From: Saprospiraceae bacterium | GTDB taxonomy: Bacteria; Bacteroidota; Bacteroidia; Chitinophagales; Saprospiraceae | Reading direction: 5' to 3' | NCBI GenBank assembly: GCA_020627985.1 | Contig: JAHDFV010000009.1 | Span: 1 to 33,852 of the forward strand | Length of the DNA: 33,852 nucleotides | Shown here: positions 18,551-28,200 of the stretch, piece after piece | Layout of the letters: every line of letters starts with the position of its first letter | Position numbering within the stretch: the first letter of the stretch is position 1 | Notes under the pieces: generated by a model | The model's input: only the letters and a program-made list of their open reading frames with translations | What the model was told of the DNA's origin: nothing | Databases searched by the model: none | Translations under genes and position numbers: made by a program

Positions 18551-18753
18551 ATCAACTATGCTTATGTTATCCTTATGGTAAAATGTGATAAGGAAAAGCT
18601 AAGAAAAAAATTAACTGTTCTCAGCAATACGTTCTGATAAATCAGAAATGAAAGTGTGCCAATTCATGTGCAGATTTTTTTAGAGTATTTTTAACTCTGT
18701 TAGATAGTATGTAATACTCCTAAATCGAAATTTGTGCCAAGATTGAATTCTGC

Positions 18754-19662
18754 TTAGATAATAACATTATTGTAACGTTCATTAAACCCTTGAATTCCTT
18801 GAATTCCTCCAGTATGAATGGCTAAAATTTTGGCCCCTTTAGGGAATTTCCCTTTTTGGATTAAATCGAAAATACCAAACATCATTTTACCTGTATAAAT
18901 AGGATCTAAAGCGATATTAAAACGCTGTTTAAAATCATTTATAAATGATATCAATTGTTTATTGTGTTTTGCATAACCACCGAAATGATAATCTGTATTA
19001 ATGTTCCAATTTGAATGGATTTGGGGCAATAAAGCTTCCACTTCTTTTTGTAAAAAATCTCCTTTCAAGCTTGAAAATCCTAAGACATGAATATGTTGCT
19101 GTGATAATCTACCTGAAATGATACCAGATATTGTACCGCCTGTTCCAACAGAACTACAAATATAATTGATATCAGGAAGTTGGCGAACTGCTTCTTGGGT
19201 AATCATCTGACATCCTTGTATGGCTAACGAGTTTGTACCTCCTTCAGGAATCAGGTAAAACGACCCAAATTTCTGTTTTAATGATTCAAGAAAATCAATT
19301 GATTCTTTTTGTCGATATTCTGAACGAGATACAAAATGTAAAGTCATGTTCTGTTCTAAAGCAAATCGAAGGGTGGAACCAATTTTTTTTGGCTTTTCTC
19401 CCCGAATGATACCAATGGTGTTAAACCCATATTCTTTTCCAGCGGCAGCTGTAGCATATATATGATTAGAAAAAGCACCTCCGAAAGTCAATAAAGTATT
19501 TTGGTTTTCTTTTTTAGCCTGAAGTAAATTTGGATATAATTTTCTGAATTTATTGCCCTGAATGGTAGGATGATTTAGATCTTCTCGTTTTATAAAAAGT
19601 TGAACTTTTGCCGCTTTTATTGAAGGAGCATTGATTTCTTGTATAGGCGTAAAATCATTCAT
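18754..19662 (-). CDS. 1-aminocyclopropane-1-carboxylate deaminase / D-cysteine desulfhydrase family PLP enzyme
   Basis: IKREDLNHPTIQGNKFRKL, LLTFGGAFSNHIYATAAAGKEYG, IPEGGTNSLAIQGC, ICSSVGTGGTISGI, LAIHTGGIQGIQGF. Confidence 0.9.
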   Translation of the reverse strand: MNDFTPIQEINAPSIKAAKVQLFIKREDLNHPTIQGNKFRKLYPNLLQAKKENQNTLLTFGGAFSNHIYATAAAGKEYGFNTIGIIRGEKPKKIGSTLRFALEQNMTLHFVSRSEYRQKESIDFLESLKQKFGSFYLIPEGGTNSLAIQGCQMITQEAVRQLPDINYICSSVGTGGTISGIISGRLSQQHIHVLGFSSLKGDFLQKEVEALLPQIHSNWNINTDYHFGGYAKHNKQLISFINDFKQRFNIALDPIYTGKMMFGIFDLIQKGKFPKGAKILAIHTGGIQGIQGFNERYNNVII

Positions 19663-19667
19663 GGATA

Positions 19668-19675
19668 CAAATATA
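19668..19675 (-). promoter_or_regulatory. Candidate -7 element TATATTTG just before the ACC deaminase-like start codon
   Basis: Minus strand TATATTTG-tatcc-ATG; exact TAnnTTTG. Confidence 0.4.
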
Positions 19676-19691
19676 AAATCATATAGAAAAT

Positions 19692-19723
19692 AAAAAAGGC
19701 AGCCACTACATTTAGCGGCCGCC
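19692..19723 (-). terminator. Strong minus-strand intrinsic terminator in a divergent intergenic region
   Basis: Minus strand GGCGGCCGCTA aatg TAGTGGCTGCC TTTTTT: 11-bp stem including two G-U pairs, then T6. The G-U pairs become mismatches on the plus strand, so it is strand-specific. Confidence 0.75.
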
Positions 19724-20021
19724 GATTGAATTTGATTCCCCCCTTTATTGAAATCAAATCATTCTTCTTTTATAATGTTTACTATTGGGTTAGTGTTATA
19801 TATTACAAAATATAGATATACTACATATTACAAGTTGTGTGCCATTTTTATACGTATGGGAAAAATTATGCTTTTATTAAATTTATTGTGAATGTTCGTT
19901 AAGATTCAATTAAGTAAACAAACGAACTTATCTTAGTGCTCTCTTGTTTGGAAATTGATTCAAATAGAGTAATTTCATAAATGCCAATTCTGATTGGAAT
20001 TGCAATGAAAGCTTAAATAAC

Positions 20022-20726
20022 ATGGATAAATTATTAGATTGGGCAATTACTATCTTTTCGATTTTGGCAATGGTTGCCATCGTTTTTTTTGTTTACAATA
20101 GTATAAAAAATGCTATAGCAGAATCTCAAAATGAAAATACAGAAACTAGGATTACCGAAGAAGATTATTACAACGATGTAGATGCTAGATATAATAGTGA
20201 AGATGAAGATTACTATGAAGATGATGGAGAGGATTTATATGTGGAAGAAGAAGCTAGAATTGCAGATGAATATGGAGATAATGATGCTATAGCAGATATT
20301 ATGGATGAAATTATTTCTGGAGAAACAGAGGAAGAACTTTTGAGAGAGGAATTGGAACAACAAGCAGAAGCTAACGCTGAGGCAAAAGCAAAAGTGGATG
20401 AATCTGTTACAAAAGAAAAAAATACTCCCGATAAAACGACAGTTAATGAGGAACCTAAACCCAAGCCCACTACTCCAAAACCTGCTGTTACAGCTAGAAA
20501 TGCAAAATATTTAGTTATTGCGGGTTCTTTTGGTTCTAAAAAGAATGCAGATTCATTTGTAAAGACTTTAAAGAAAAAAGGATATCAAGCAGAAGTAGTT
20601 AATTTTATTAATTCTCAAATGCATACTGTAGTTGCAGCTAGATATAATTCTAAAAGTAAAGCAGAAGCAACTAAGCAAGAAATGAAGAATAAAAAAATAG
20701 ACTGTTACGTTTATACCAAGAAGTAG
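20022..20726 (+). CDS. SPOR domain protein with N-terminal TM and acidic linker
   Basis: TM LLDWAITIFSILAMVAIVFFVYN; D/E-rich linker; C-terminal KYLVIAGSFGSKKNADSFVKTLKKKGYQAEVVNFINSQMHTVVAARYNSKSKAEA. Confidence 0.85.
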   Translation: MDKLLDWAITIFSILAMVAIVFFVYNSIKNAIAESQNENTETRITEEDYYNDVDARYNSEDEDYYEDDGEDLYVEEEARIADEYGDNDAIADIMDEIISGETEEELLREELEQQAEANAEAKAKVDESVTKEKNTPDKTTVNEEPKPKPTTPKPAVTARNAKYLVIAGSFGSKKNADSFVKTLKKKGYQAEVVNFINSQMHTVVAARYNSKSKAEATKQEMKNKKIDCYVYTKK

Positions 20727-20799
20727 TTTAGCAATAGTTAGTATATCAATTTTAATTGTCGTATTTTTAAAAACTAATTTGCCAAATTTTAATTGCCCA

Positions 20800-21474
20800 A
20801 TGAATTTGAATGAAAATAGTGTAGATGAAAACGATCTAAAGAATTACGTAGATCATTCACTACTCCGACCTGATTGCTCGGAAGAAGAAATAAGAATTTT
20901 GTGTGTTGAAGCTAAGGAAAACAAATTGACATCTGTTTGCGTTCCTCCTTATTTTGTTCAACAAGCATCAAGGTTTTTAGAAGAATCTTCAGTGAAATTA
21001 TCCACGGTTATTGGTTTCCCTATGGGCTATTCTACGACTTATGCAAAAGTAGAAGAAATGAAAAGAGCTTTCATTGACGGTATTGATGAAATTGATGCTG
21101 TAATTAATATTTGCGCAGTAAAGAATGGAGATTGGAACTATGTCAAAAACGATATAGAAACGATGGCTAGTATGACAAGAATGAAGGCCAAAAAGATAAA
21201 AATTATCTTCGAAGTCGATTTATTAAATGAAGATGAAGCCAAAAAAATCTGTGATATCTGTATAGAGAGTGAAGTAGATTATGTACAAACATCTACAGGG
21301 GTTAATGGAAACGGTAATCAACCAGGAATTGTAAAGTTTTTAAGAGATTATCTACCTAAAAACATTAAAATCAAGGCTGCAGGAGGAATTGAAAATAGAG
21401 AAGATGCTATGAAATTAATTGAAGCAGGTGCAGATAGATTAGGTTGTTTTAATAGTATGGCTCTTTTAAGTTAA
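20800..21474 (+). CDS. deoC: Deoxyribose-phosphate aldolase
   Basis: YVDHSLLRPDCSEEEIR, VCVPPYFV, TVIGFPMGYSTTYAKVEE, EVDLLNEDEAKKICDICIESEVDYVQTSTG, KIKAAGGIENREDAMKLIEAGADRLG. Confidence 0.95.
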   Translation: MNLNENSVDENDLKNYVDHSLLRPDCSEEEIRILCVEAKENKLTSVCVPPYFVQQASRFLEESSVKLSTVIGFPMGYSTTYAKVEEMKRAFIDGIDEIDAVINICAVKNGDWNYVKNDIETMASMTRMKAKKIKIIFEVDLLNEDEAKKICDICIESEVDYVQTSTGVNGNGNQPGIVKFLRDYLPKNIKIKAAGGIENREDAMKLIEAGADRLGCFNSMALLS

Positions 21475-21477
21475 ACA

Positions 21478-21509
21478 TTGTACTATTTGTAAAGTGCTTA
21501 GTATCTTTG
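21478..21509 (+). promoter_or_regulatory. Candidate Bacteroidota promoter TTG-N21-TATCTTTG
   Basis: TTG at 21478-21480 and TATCTTTG at 21502-21509, upstream of ATG 21528. Confidence 0.5.
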
Positions 21510-21527
21510 TCAAAAGAAATTTAGAAT

Positions 21528-21920
21528 ATGAAAACATTTACTTTTATTGTAACAATGATGATTTGTGTTTTAAGCACATCTATACAAGCACAAATTAATT
21601 ATATAGAAGATTCAAATGTTCAAAGTATCTACAATAGATATATCGCTCAGAACAGATCAACAACACTTACATTAGGATGGAGAGTTCAAATCATTTCTAC
21701 AAATGACCGTCGTAAAATGGAACAGGTTAAAGCTGATTTTGAAAGCAAGTTTCCTTCCATGATTCCAGTTTGGACCTATGAAGCACCAAATTATAAAGTA
21801 AGAGTGGGTGCCTTCAAAACAAAAATGGAATCTGAAGCCCTACGAAGTGTATTAAGGCAAGAATACCCAAGTGCTTTTCCAGTTAAAGACAATAAGATTA
21901 CTCCTATTGAATACTTATAG
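21528..21920 (+). CDS. Exported SPOR domain protein
   Basis: Signal peptide MKTFTFIVTMMICVLSTSIQAQ; WRVQIISTNDRRKMEQVKADFESKFP...YKVRVGAFKTKMESEALRSVLRQEYPSAFPV. Confidence 0.8.
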   Translation: MKTFTFIVTMMICVLSTSIQAQINYIEDSNVQSIYNRYIAQNRSTTLTLGWRVQIISTNDRRKMEQVKADFESKFPSMIPVWTYEAPNYKVRVGAFKTKMESEALRSVLRQEYPSAFPVKDNKITPIEYL

Positions 21921-21930
21921 TTCTTAGGCT

Positions 21931-23319
21931 TTGTTCCCAATTAAAAATCTTTTTTCTATTCTGGCTATTCTTTTATTTGCCCTTTCGGTGAATATCGTTT
22001 TGAATACAGAAAGAACCTACGATCGAAATCATTATCTTTTACAATATGATATGGCAGGCTATTATAGTTTTTTGCCTGCTATATTCATACAAGATGATCT
22101 TTCATTCCAATTCTTAGAAAAAGAAGGATTTGATATTTATCAGTTTGTAAAAAAAATACCCAACCAAACTCAATTAAACAAATATTCAGTTGGACCGTCA
22201 ATATTACTTTCCCCCTTTTTTTTAGGCGAACATTATTTAGGTAAAAAAGGAGGTGGAAATGGTTTGGGAATGAATTACCTGCATAGCATTTTGTTAGGTG
22301 TCATTTTTTATGTTTCCTTAGGATTCTTTTTCTTACGAATGGTTCTTTTGCATTATTTCAAAGATTGGGTTGTTGCAGTGACGATCCTTTCCATTGGCTT
22401 AGGAACCAATCTTTTATATTATACAGCCGTTGATGGAATAATGAGCCATTCCTTTTCCTTCTTTTTATATTCAGTGTTGCTTTGGTCAACTTGGAGCTGG
22501 ATCCAAAATGGTAATAAAAGAGCACTTCCTCTTTTAGGAATAACCTTAGGATTGATTACTTGTACCCGTACTGCAAATTTAATTATTGGTCTGATTCCAT
22601 TACTTTGGGGGATTAAGAATTTTTCAGATATCAGAGAAAGAACTCAGCTTATCTTACATGATAAAAGGCAGATTGTTATCGCTTTTTTATTTTTTCTTAT
22701 TGGCTTTTTTCCTCAAATTTTATACTTCAAATTAGCAACAGGAAACTATTGGGTCAACGTCTATTTTGATGAAGGCTTCTTTTTTAGTCAGCCGCTCACG
22801 CATCGTTTTATGTTTAGTTTTAGAAATGGTTGGCTGATTTATTCACCGATCATGTTATTCAGCCTTTTAGGTTTTTACGTGGTGTGGAAAAAATATAGAG
22901 ATGCGTTCTGGCCTATATTTCTATTCTTTTTATTGAATGTTTATATCCTTTCTTCTTGGTGGTGTTGGTGGTATGTAGGATATGGGATGCGAACGATGGT
23001 TGAATCATCTGCTTTATTGAGTATTCCATTAGCAGCAAGTATTAGTTACTTTTTGCACCATAAATTTATAAGGTGGTTTTTTATTCCTCTTTTTGCATTA
23101 ATGTTAACATTGAATTTTGTTCAAACTCATCAATATATCAAAGGAATAATTCCTTGGGATGGTATGAATTGGGAAACCTATAAAATTGTTTTTGGATATA
23201 CAGATCCTATGGAACAAGAAGTGTATATCCAAAGAAACCTTGAGATGAATAAGAATGTTCGGTTAAATACAGGGAAAGCAATTAAGGATAAAGAATACCG
23301 ATGGGAATATTGCAAATAA
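21931..23319 (+). CDS. Polytopic membrane protein (GT-C glycosyltransferase-like, function uncertain)
   Basis: 462 aa with many hydrophobic helices; TTG start; no diagnostic motif identified by eye. Confidence 0.6.
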   Translation: MFPIKNLFSILAILLFALSVNIVLNTERTYDRNHYLLQYDMAGYYSFLPAIFIQDDLSFQFLEKEGFDIYQFVKKIPNQTQLNKYSVGPSILLSPFFLGEHYLGKKGGGNGLGMNYLHSILLGVIFYVSLGFFFLRMVLLHYFKDWVVAVTILSIGLGTNLLYYTAVDGIMSHSFSFFLYSVLLWSTWSWIQNGNKRALPLLGITLGLITCTRTANLIIGLIPLLWGIKNFSDIRERTQLILHDKRQIVIAFLFFLIGFFPQILYFKLATGNYWVNVYFDEGFFFSQPLTHRFMFSFRNGWLIYSPIMLFSLLGFYVVWKKYRDAFWPIFLFFLLNVYILSSWWCWWYVGYGMRTMVESSALLSIPLAASISYFLHHKFIRWFFIPLFALMLTLNFVQTHQYIKGIIPWDGMNWETYKIVFGYTDPMEQEVYIQRNLEMNKNVRLNTGKAIKDKEYRWEYCK

Positions 23320-23347
23320 AAAAGGGAAGCATTCGCCTCCCTTTTTT
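23318..23347. terminator. Bidirectional terminator between convergent genes
   Basis: AAAAAAGGGA-agc-attc-gcc-TCCCTTTTTT. Confidence 0.8.
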
Positions 23348-23360
23348 ATGATGTTCGTAA

Positions 23361-24398
23361 TTATAATGCAGATTGAAATTGATTTAAAAATCGAATATCA
23401 TTCTCAAATAATAATCGAATATCATTGATTCTATATTTAAGCATCGCAATTCTTTCAACGCCCATACCAAAAGCAAAACCAGTATATTTTTGAGAATCAA
23501 TTCCGCAATTTTCTAATACATTTGGATCAACCATTCCACAACCACCAATTTCTACCCAACTTGTATATTTACAAACATTACAACCTTCTCCACCGCAGAT
23601 AAAGCAAGAAATATCTACTTCAGCACTTGGTTCTGTGAAAGGGAAAAATGAAGGTCGTAAACGGATCTTTGTTTTATGCCCAAAAATTTCTTTGGCAAAG
23701 TATTCTATCGTTTGTTTTAAATCTGCAAATGAAACATTTTCATCAATATATAAACCCTCTACTTGGTGGAATTGACAATGTGCTCTAGCAGAAATCGTTT
23801 CATTTCGATATACTCGACCTGGAAAAATAGAACGGATAGGTGGCTTCTGGTTTTCCATTGTTCTTACTTGAACAGAAGAGGTATGTGTTCTTAATAAACG
23901 CTCCGTATCGTTTAATAAATAATAGGTATCCTGCATGTCTCTAGCCGGGTGATCTGCAGGAGTATTTAAAGCGGTGAAATTATGCCAATCATCTTCTATT
24001 TCTCTATCTTCTGCTACTGTAAATCCAATTCGACTAAAAGTTTCAATGATTCGATTCATGATTATAGAAACAGGATGGCGAGAACCCATATTTAATGGTT
24101 CACCAGGCGCTGTCATGTCTAATGCATTGGCTTCTGCTGTTTCATTTTCTTGAGCAACTTGATTATTAAGTGCTTGTAATTTATCTTCAGCCGTTTGCTT
24201 TACTGTATTGACTAATTGGCCAAATTCTTTTTTTCGTTCATTTGGAATATTTCGAATCTCTCCAAAAAGAGGTTTTAAAATATTTTTAGCACCTAAGTAC
24301 TTAATACGGAATTGCTCGATGTCTTCAGCTGAACTTGGACTAGCTGCTTGAATATCTGCTAGTATAGAATTGACTTTATCAAAAATTTCTTGTGCCAT
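23361..24398 (-). CDS. pheS: Phenylalanine--tRNA ligase alpha subunit
   Basis: DDWHNFTALNTPADHPARDMQDTYY, RLLRTHTSSVQ, FHQVEGLYIDENVSF, RPSFFPFTEPSAEVDI, GCGMVDPNVLENCGID, GFAFGMGVERIAML. Confidence 0.97.
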   Translation of the reverse strand: MAQEIFDKVNSILADIQAASPSSAEDIEQFRIKYLGAKNILKPLFGEIRNIPNERKKEFGQLVNTVKQTAEDKLQALNNQVAQENETAEANALDMTAPGEPLNMGSRHPVSIIMNRIIETFSRIGFTVAEDREIEDDWHNFTALNTPADHPARDMQDTYYLLNDTERLLRTHTSSVQVRTMENQKPPIRSIFPGRVYRNETISARAHCQFHQVEGLYIDENVSFADLKQTIEYFAKEIFGHKTKIRLRPSFFPFTEPSAEVDISCFICGGEGCNVCKYTSWVEIGGCGMVDPNVLENCGIDSQKYTGFAFGMGVERIAMLKYRINDIRLLFENDIRFLNQFQSAL

Positions 24399-24422
24399 TT
24401 TTTCCTAATTGGATTTAAAAAA

Positions 24423-24454
24423 CCAAGACTTACAAAATCATTTGTAAGTCTTGG
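24423..24454 (-). terminator. 14-bp perfect hairpin plus T6 between the upstream minus-strand gene and pheS
   Basis: CCAAGACTTACAAA atca TTTGTAAGTCTTGG; minus-strand reading continues TTTTTT. Confidence 0.8.
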
Positions 24455-24459
24455 TGGTA

Positions 24460-24488
24460 CAAAGGTAATGATTTGTTTAAAAAGCAAA
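24460..24488 (-). promoter_or_regulatory. Candidate pheS promoter, TTTG-N17-TACCTTTG
   Basis: Minus strand TTTG (24488-24485) and TACCTTTG (24467-24460), both matching the Bacteroidota consensus. Confidence 0.5.
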
Positions 24489-24519
24489 TTGTATTACCAG
24501 AGATATTAGAACTAAAAAA

Positions 24520-25191
24520 TTAGTATTTAAGTTCTTCTAAACGATCTTTTACCTTTTGGACAGTTCCTTTTTGGTTTTCAATCTCTTCAGATGTAAACGC
24601 TTGATCTTTGATATTTTGCTCAATATTCGCTTCATTTAAAGCGATCTTTTGCTTAGCATCTTCAATGGCTTTAAGGTATCTTTCTCGATCTTTCTTTAAG
24701 CCCGAAAGTTTTTTCTCTAGGTTCTTTTGTTCTTTTTCTTCTTCTTTTAATTCTGCTTCAGTTTTAGTAATCGCTAATTCCAATGCAAACTTCATTAAGA
24801 ATTTTTCGCCTTCATTATATTTATCACCATGATCTTCTGAATTAAGAAACGCGCCCCCTAGATCAAACCATATTGTAGCATTTACATTTTCTCCGATGTC
24901 TGTGAACTTTGCATAAACATCTATAGTATTTGATCCACCAATAGCATAATATTCATAATCGTCTGTGAAGGTTTCGTTTAATTTTTTAATGTTTTTAGTT
25001 TTACCGCCTTTGCCTACTTTCTTTAAATATTTAGGCCAAACCTTCTTTGCTAACTTTACATCAGCACCAGGAATATCTAAGCTTAAAGAATTATTAGATC
25101 CAATGCTCATAGAGCGTGAGCCTTCTTCAATTTGTGCATTTATTTGAAAACTTGCGATAAGCAAAATCAAAAGGGTATAGAATAATTTCAT
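24520..25191 (-). CDS. Exported protein with C-terminal coiled coil, function unknown
   Basis: Signal peptide MKLFYTLLILLIASFQINAQ; heptad-like KTEAELKEEEKEQKNLEKKLSGLKKDRERYLKAIEDAKQKI. Confidence 0.7.
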   Translation of the reverse strand: MKLFYTLLILLIASFQINAQIEEGSRSMSIGSNNSLSLDIPGADVKLAKKVWPKYLKKVGKGGKTKNIKKLNETFTDDYEYYAIGGSNTIDVYAKFTDIGENVNATIWFDLGGAFLNSEDHGDKYNEGEKFLMKFALELAITKTEAELKEEEKEQKNLEKKLSGLKKDRERYLKAIEDAKQKIALNEANIEQNIKDQAFTSEEIENQKGTVQKVKDRLEELKY

Positions 25192-25279
25192 GTCGTAAAT
25201 TTATTTGATTCAAAACCAAATATACAGATATTTTAAGAGGGGAACTGTTGTAGAATCGTTAATTGAGTAGAAATAAGCT

Positions 25280-28200
25280 TTAATCAAGTGTAGCACTCAA
25301 TTGTTTCATTTTAATCTGATAGATGTGTTTAGGTGTTTGCTGATAGAGTTTTTCGAAGAGTTCTAAGCCTTTTTTAGCATAAGAAGAGGAACCATTTAAT
25401 CCATCACCAATTCCAAGAATATAATATACTTCTGCTTTTTCTTCCTCGGTATTCGCTTTATCAATTGAATCAACTAAAGTTTGGATGGCTTGCATCTTAT
25501 CTCCATGTTTTAGCTCAAATTGAGCTCTTTTTATCGTAGTGATAAATATTAATTCTTCATTACCAATAAGGTCAGCAATTTCATCTGCTTTTTTAGAATA
25601 TTCTTTAGAATCCTTTGCATTAGAATTTGTGGCAATGGTTAATTCAACCATTCTTAAAAGGATCATGATTAATAATCGTCTATTATCAATAGCCTCACAA
25701 ATTTCTATTCCTTTTAAATAAGCATCTTTGGCTTCTTTAAAGGCTTCTTTATGGAAATAGGCATCACCTAAAGAGCCTAGTGCACTAGCAATTCCTTTTT
25801 TATAATTCAACTCTTCAGAAAGACGCAGTTGTTCTGAAAGGTATTCAATCGCTTGATCTAATTCTCCTTTTTCTAAGCAAAGATCACCAACTAATCCTAG
25901 AGTTATTGAAGTTCCTTGCTTGTCTCCAAGTTCCCTACATATTTTTAAATCTCTATCGTATAATTCAGTTGCAGTTTCGAAATGTCCTTTCTTGACCAAG
26001 AGTTTACCCATACAACCCAAGGCAATTGCAATTAAGAATTTATTCCCTAAATCTTCACATTCCTTCAAACCTTTTTGATAGCATTCCATCGCTTTGTCAT
26101 TGTCTCCTTTTTCAAAGTAAACAATACCGAGATAAATACTAATGTTGGCAATACCTAATTTATTTCCTTCTTGAAAACATTCATCTAAATGAGGAAGCAT
26201 ATTGGTAATCGCCTCATCATATTGACCTTGATTCATCAGAGCAAGACCTAAATTAGAAACGATACTAAAATTATTGTGAGCATATTCTGATTCAGAACTA
26301 ATTCTCAAACTTTCTTTGAAGTAATCTTTTGCTTTTTCATAACTCCCTTGTCTAAAGAAAACATTGCCTAAATGTCCATAGACCTTTGACATGCCAATAG
26401 AATCATTAATTTCTTCAAAAAAGCCTGCTGCGATTTCTAAATATTTTTTAGATTCTGCATATTCTCCTTTTAGAGTGAGTAAACTACCTAAATCATTATT
26501 GGCTCTACCGAGCAATAATTTATCACTAGTAGAACTGGATAAAGCCAAAGCATTTTGAAGTATTCTTTCTCCTTCGTTCCAATCACCAATCAATACTAAA
26601 ATATCTGCTTTTTTAAGCAATGTTTTTACATAAGGCAATTGTTGCTTAATGTGATCTAAATTATCTGCCAGTTTATCATAGTAGGTTATAGCTCTTGCAT
26701 TTTGAAAATTATTTTTCGCATAATCACCAGCCTTCTCTAAATATAAATTCATTTTTGATTTAGAGCCAGCTTGTTCGTAATGAAAGGCAAGATCTGCATA
26801 TCTCTGTTCAATTTGTTCTTCATAAAGCGTTTCAATTGCTTCGGCAATTAATTTGTGTAGCTGTCTCAATCGAGTACGGAGTTGCATGTCATATACAGCT
26901 TCTCTCAAAAGGGAATGTTTAAAAATATATCTAATTTCATTAACAGCTTTCCAAATTTGTCCTTTCTCTGCTGTTTCAATTTGCTCTTGAAGTAATGCTT
27001 TAGCATTGCCATTTCGTTTTACAAATTCACGTTGTGTTTTCATGACTTCACTTAAAACAAGGACTTCAAATTCTCTTCCTATCACAGCAGCGGCTTTAAC
27101 CGTTTCTTTAACCAATGAGGATAAACGATCAATTCTCGCCATTAAGACAGCATTAATAGAACCCGAAATTTTTATGTTTTTATCCTTAATATGCCAGATG
27201 TCATTTTTCTTTCGCAAGAGTTCACTTTCAGAAAAATATTCTAATACTTGTTCCGTATAGAAGGGATTGCCATTTGTTGTTCGAAGTAATAAATTCTTAA
27301 ATTCGTTACTAATTTCTCCTTCCAACTTAGTCTCAGCAAATTCTTCTACTGCTTCCGCAGAAAGTACATTTAAATCAACTTCTAAAAAAGGCATTTGCTC
27401 AGGCAAATCTTTATTGAAGAAAATGGGCTTAGAACCATCTTCTTCATGATATCGAGAAGTAATCACTAAGCAAGACGGGTATTGTTTCATCTCAACAACC
27501 AGTTGGGTTAAAAGCGCTTTTGTGCTCTCGTCAAACCAGTGCCCATCTTCAACTTCTAAAACAAAAGGAGTAATTAAGGCTTCTGCTTTTAGAACATTAA
27601 TAAAAGAAGAGATCGTATTTTGATATCGACCTTTGGCATCCAATTGGTTCCATAAAGAATCGGTATAATATAAACCCAATCGGGCAGCGATAACAGTTTT
27701 TGTTCGCATTAATTCACGAATGATTTCATCCAATTCTGGATGATCACTCAATTGAAGTTTGCTTTGTGAGATGAGTTCTTCAAATCGGGTCTCAAAAATT
27801 TCTTTATTCGCATCATAATTCCGTTCAGGAGATTGGGCAAAGAAATTTTTGAAGAGATAAACAAAAGGATTAAATGGTTTTTGTAAAATTTGATCGGCTT
27901 GACAGGTGTACCAATTTAGATTTCCTTTTTTCAATAACGCATTGCGAGTTTCATAGGATAATCGACTTTTACCGATTCCTGCTTCTCCATAAATTACAGC
28001 GACTCCAGAAAAAGTATGATCAAAAATTGGTTGAGCAAATTCTACCAATTGTTTTAATTCTTTATTCCGCCCGATCATAGCACCAGAATAAAATGCTTTT
28101 TGTTCTTCTCGTCCAGTTAATTTAAAAGTAGAAATGGGTCCTTCAAAACCTTTGTAAATAATATCTCCTTTATGTCGGAAGGCAAATCCTTTTTCTTTGA

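Noticed and set aside
18690-18720. Short palindrome AGTATGTAATACT as an operator
   Set aside because: Too short for this AT-rich background and no adjacent promoter match.
19876-19930. GTTCGTT...AACGAAC inverted repeat as a binding site
   Set aside because: Only 7 bp arms in AT-rich sequence; plausible by chance, though it lies within the candidate sRNA/SPOR upstream region.
20213-20470. 85-aa minus-strand ORF rich in Ser/Ala
   Set aside because: Antisense of the acidic linker of the SPOR protein; composition is explained by complementing D/E-rich codons.
25400-26700. Internal repeat array
   Set aside because: Explained by tandem TPR motifs at the protein level; not a DNA repeat or CRISPR.
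27006-27449. Two plus-strand ORFs (84 and 60 aa) antisense to the cyclase-NTPase-TPR gene
   Set aside because: No motif, no promoter-like signal, located inside strong coding sequence.
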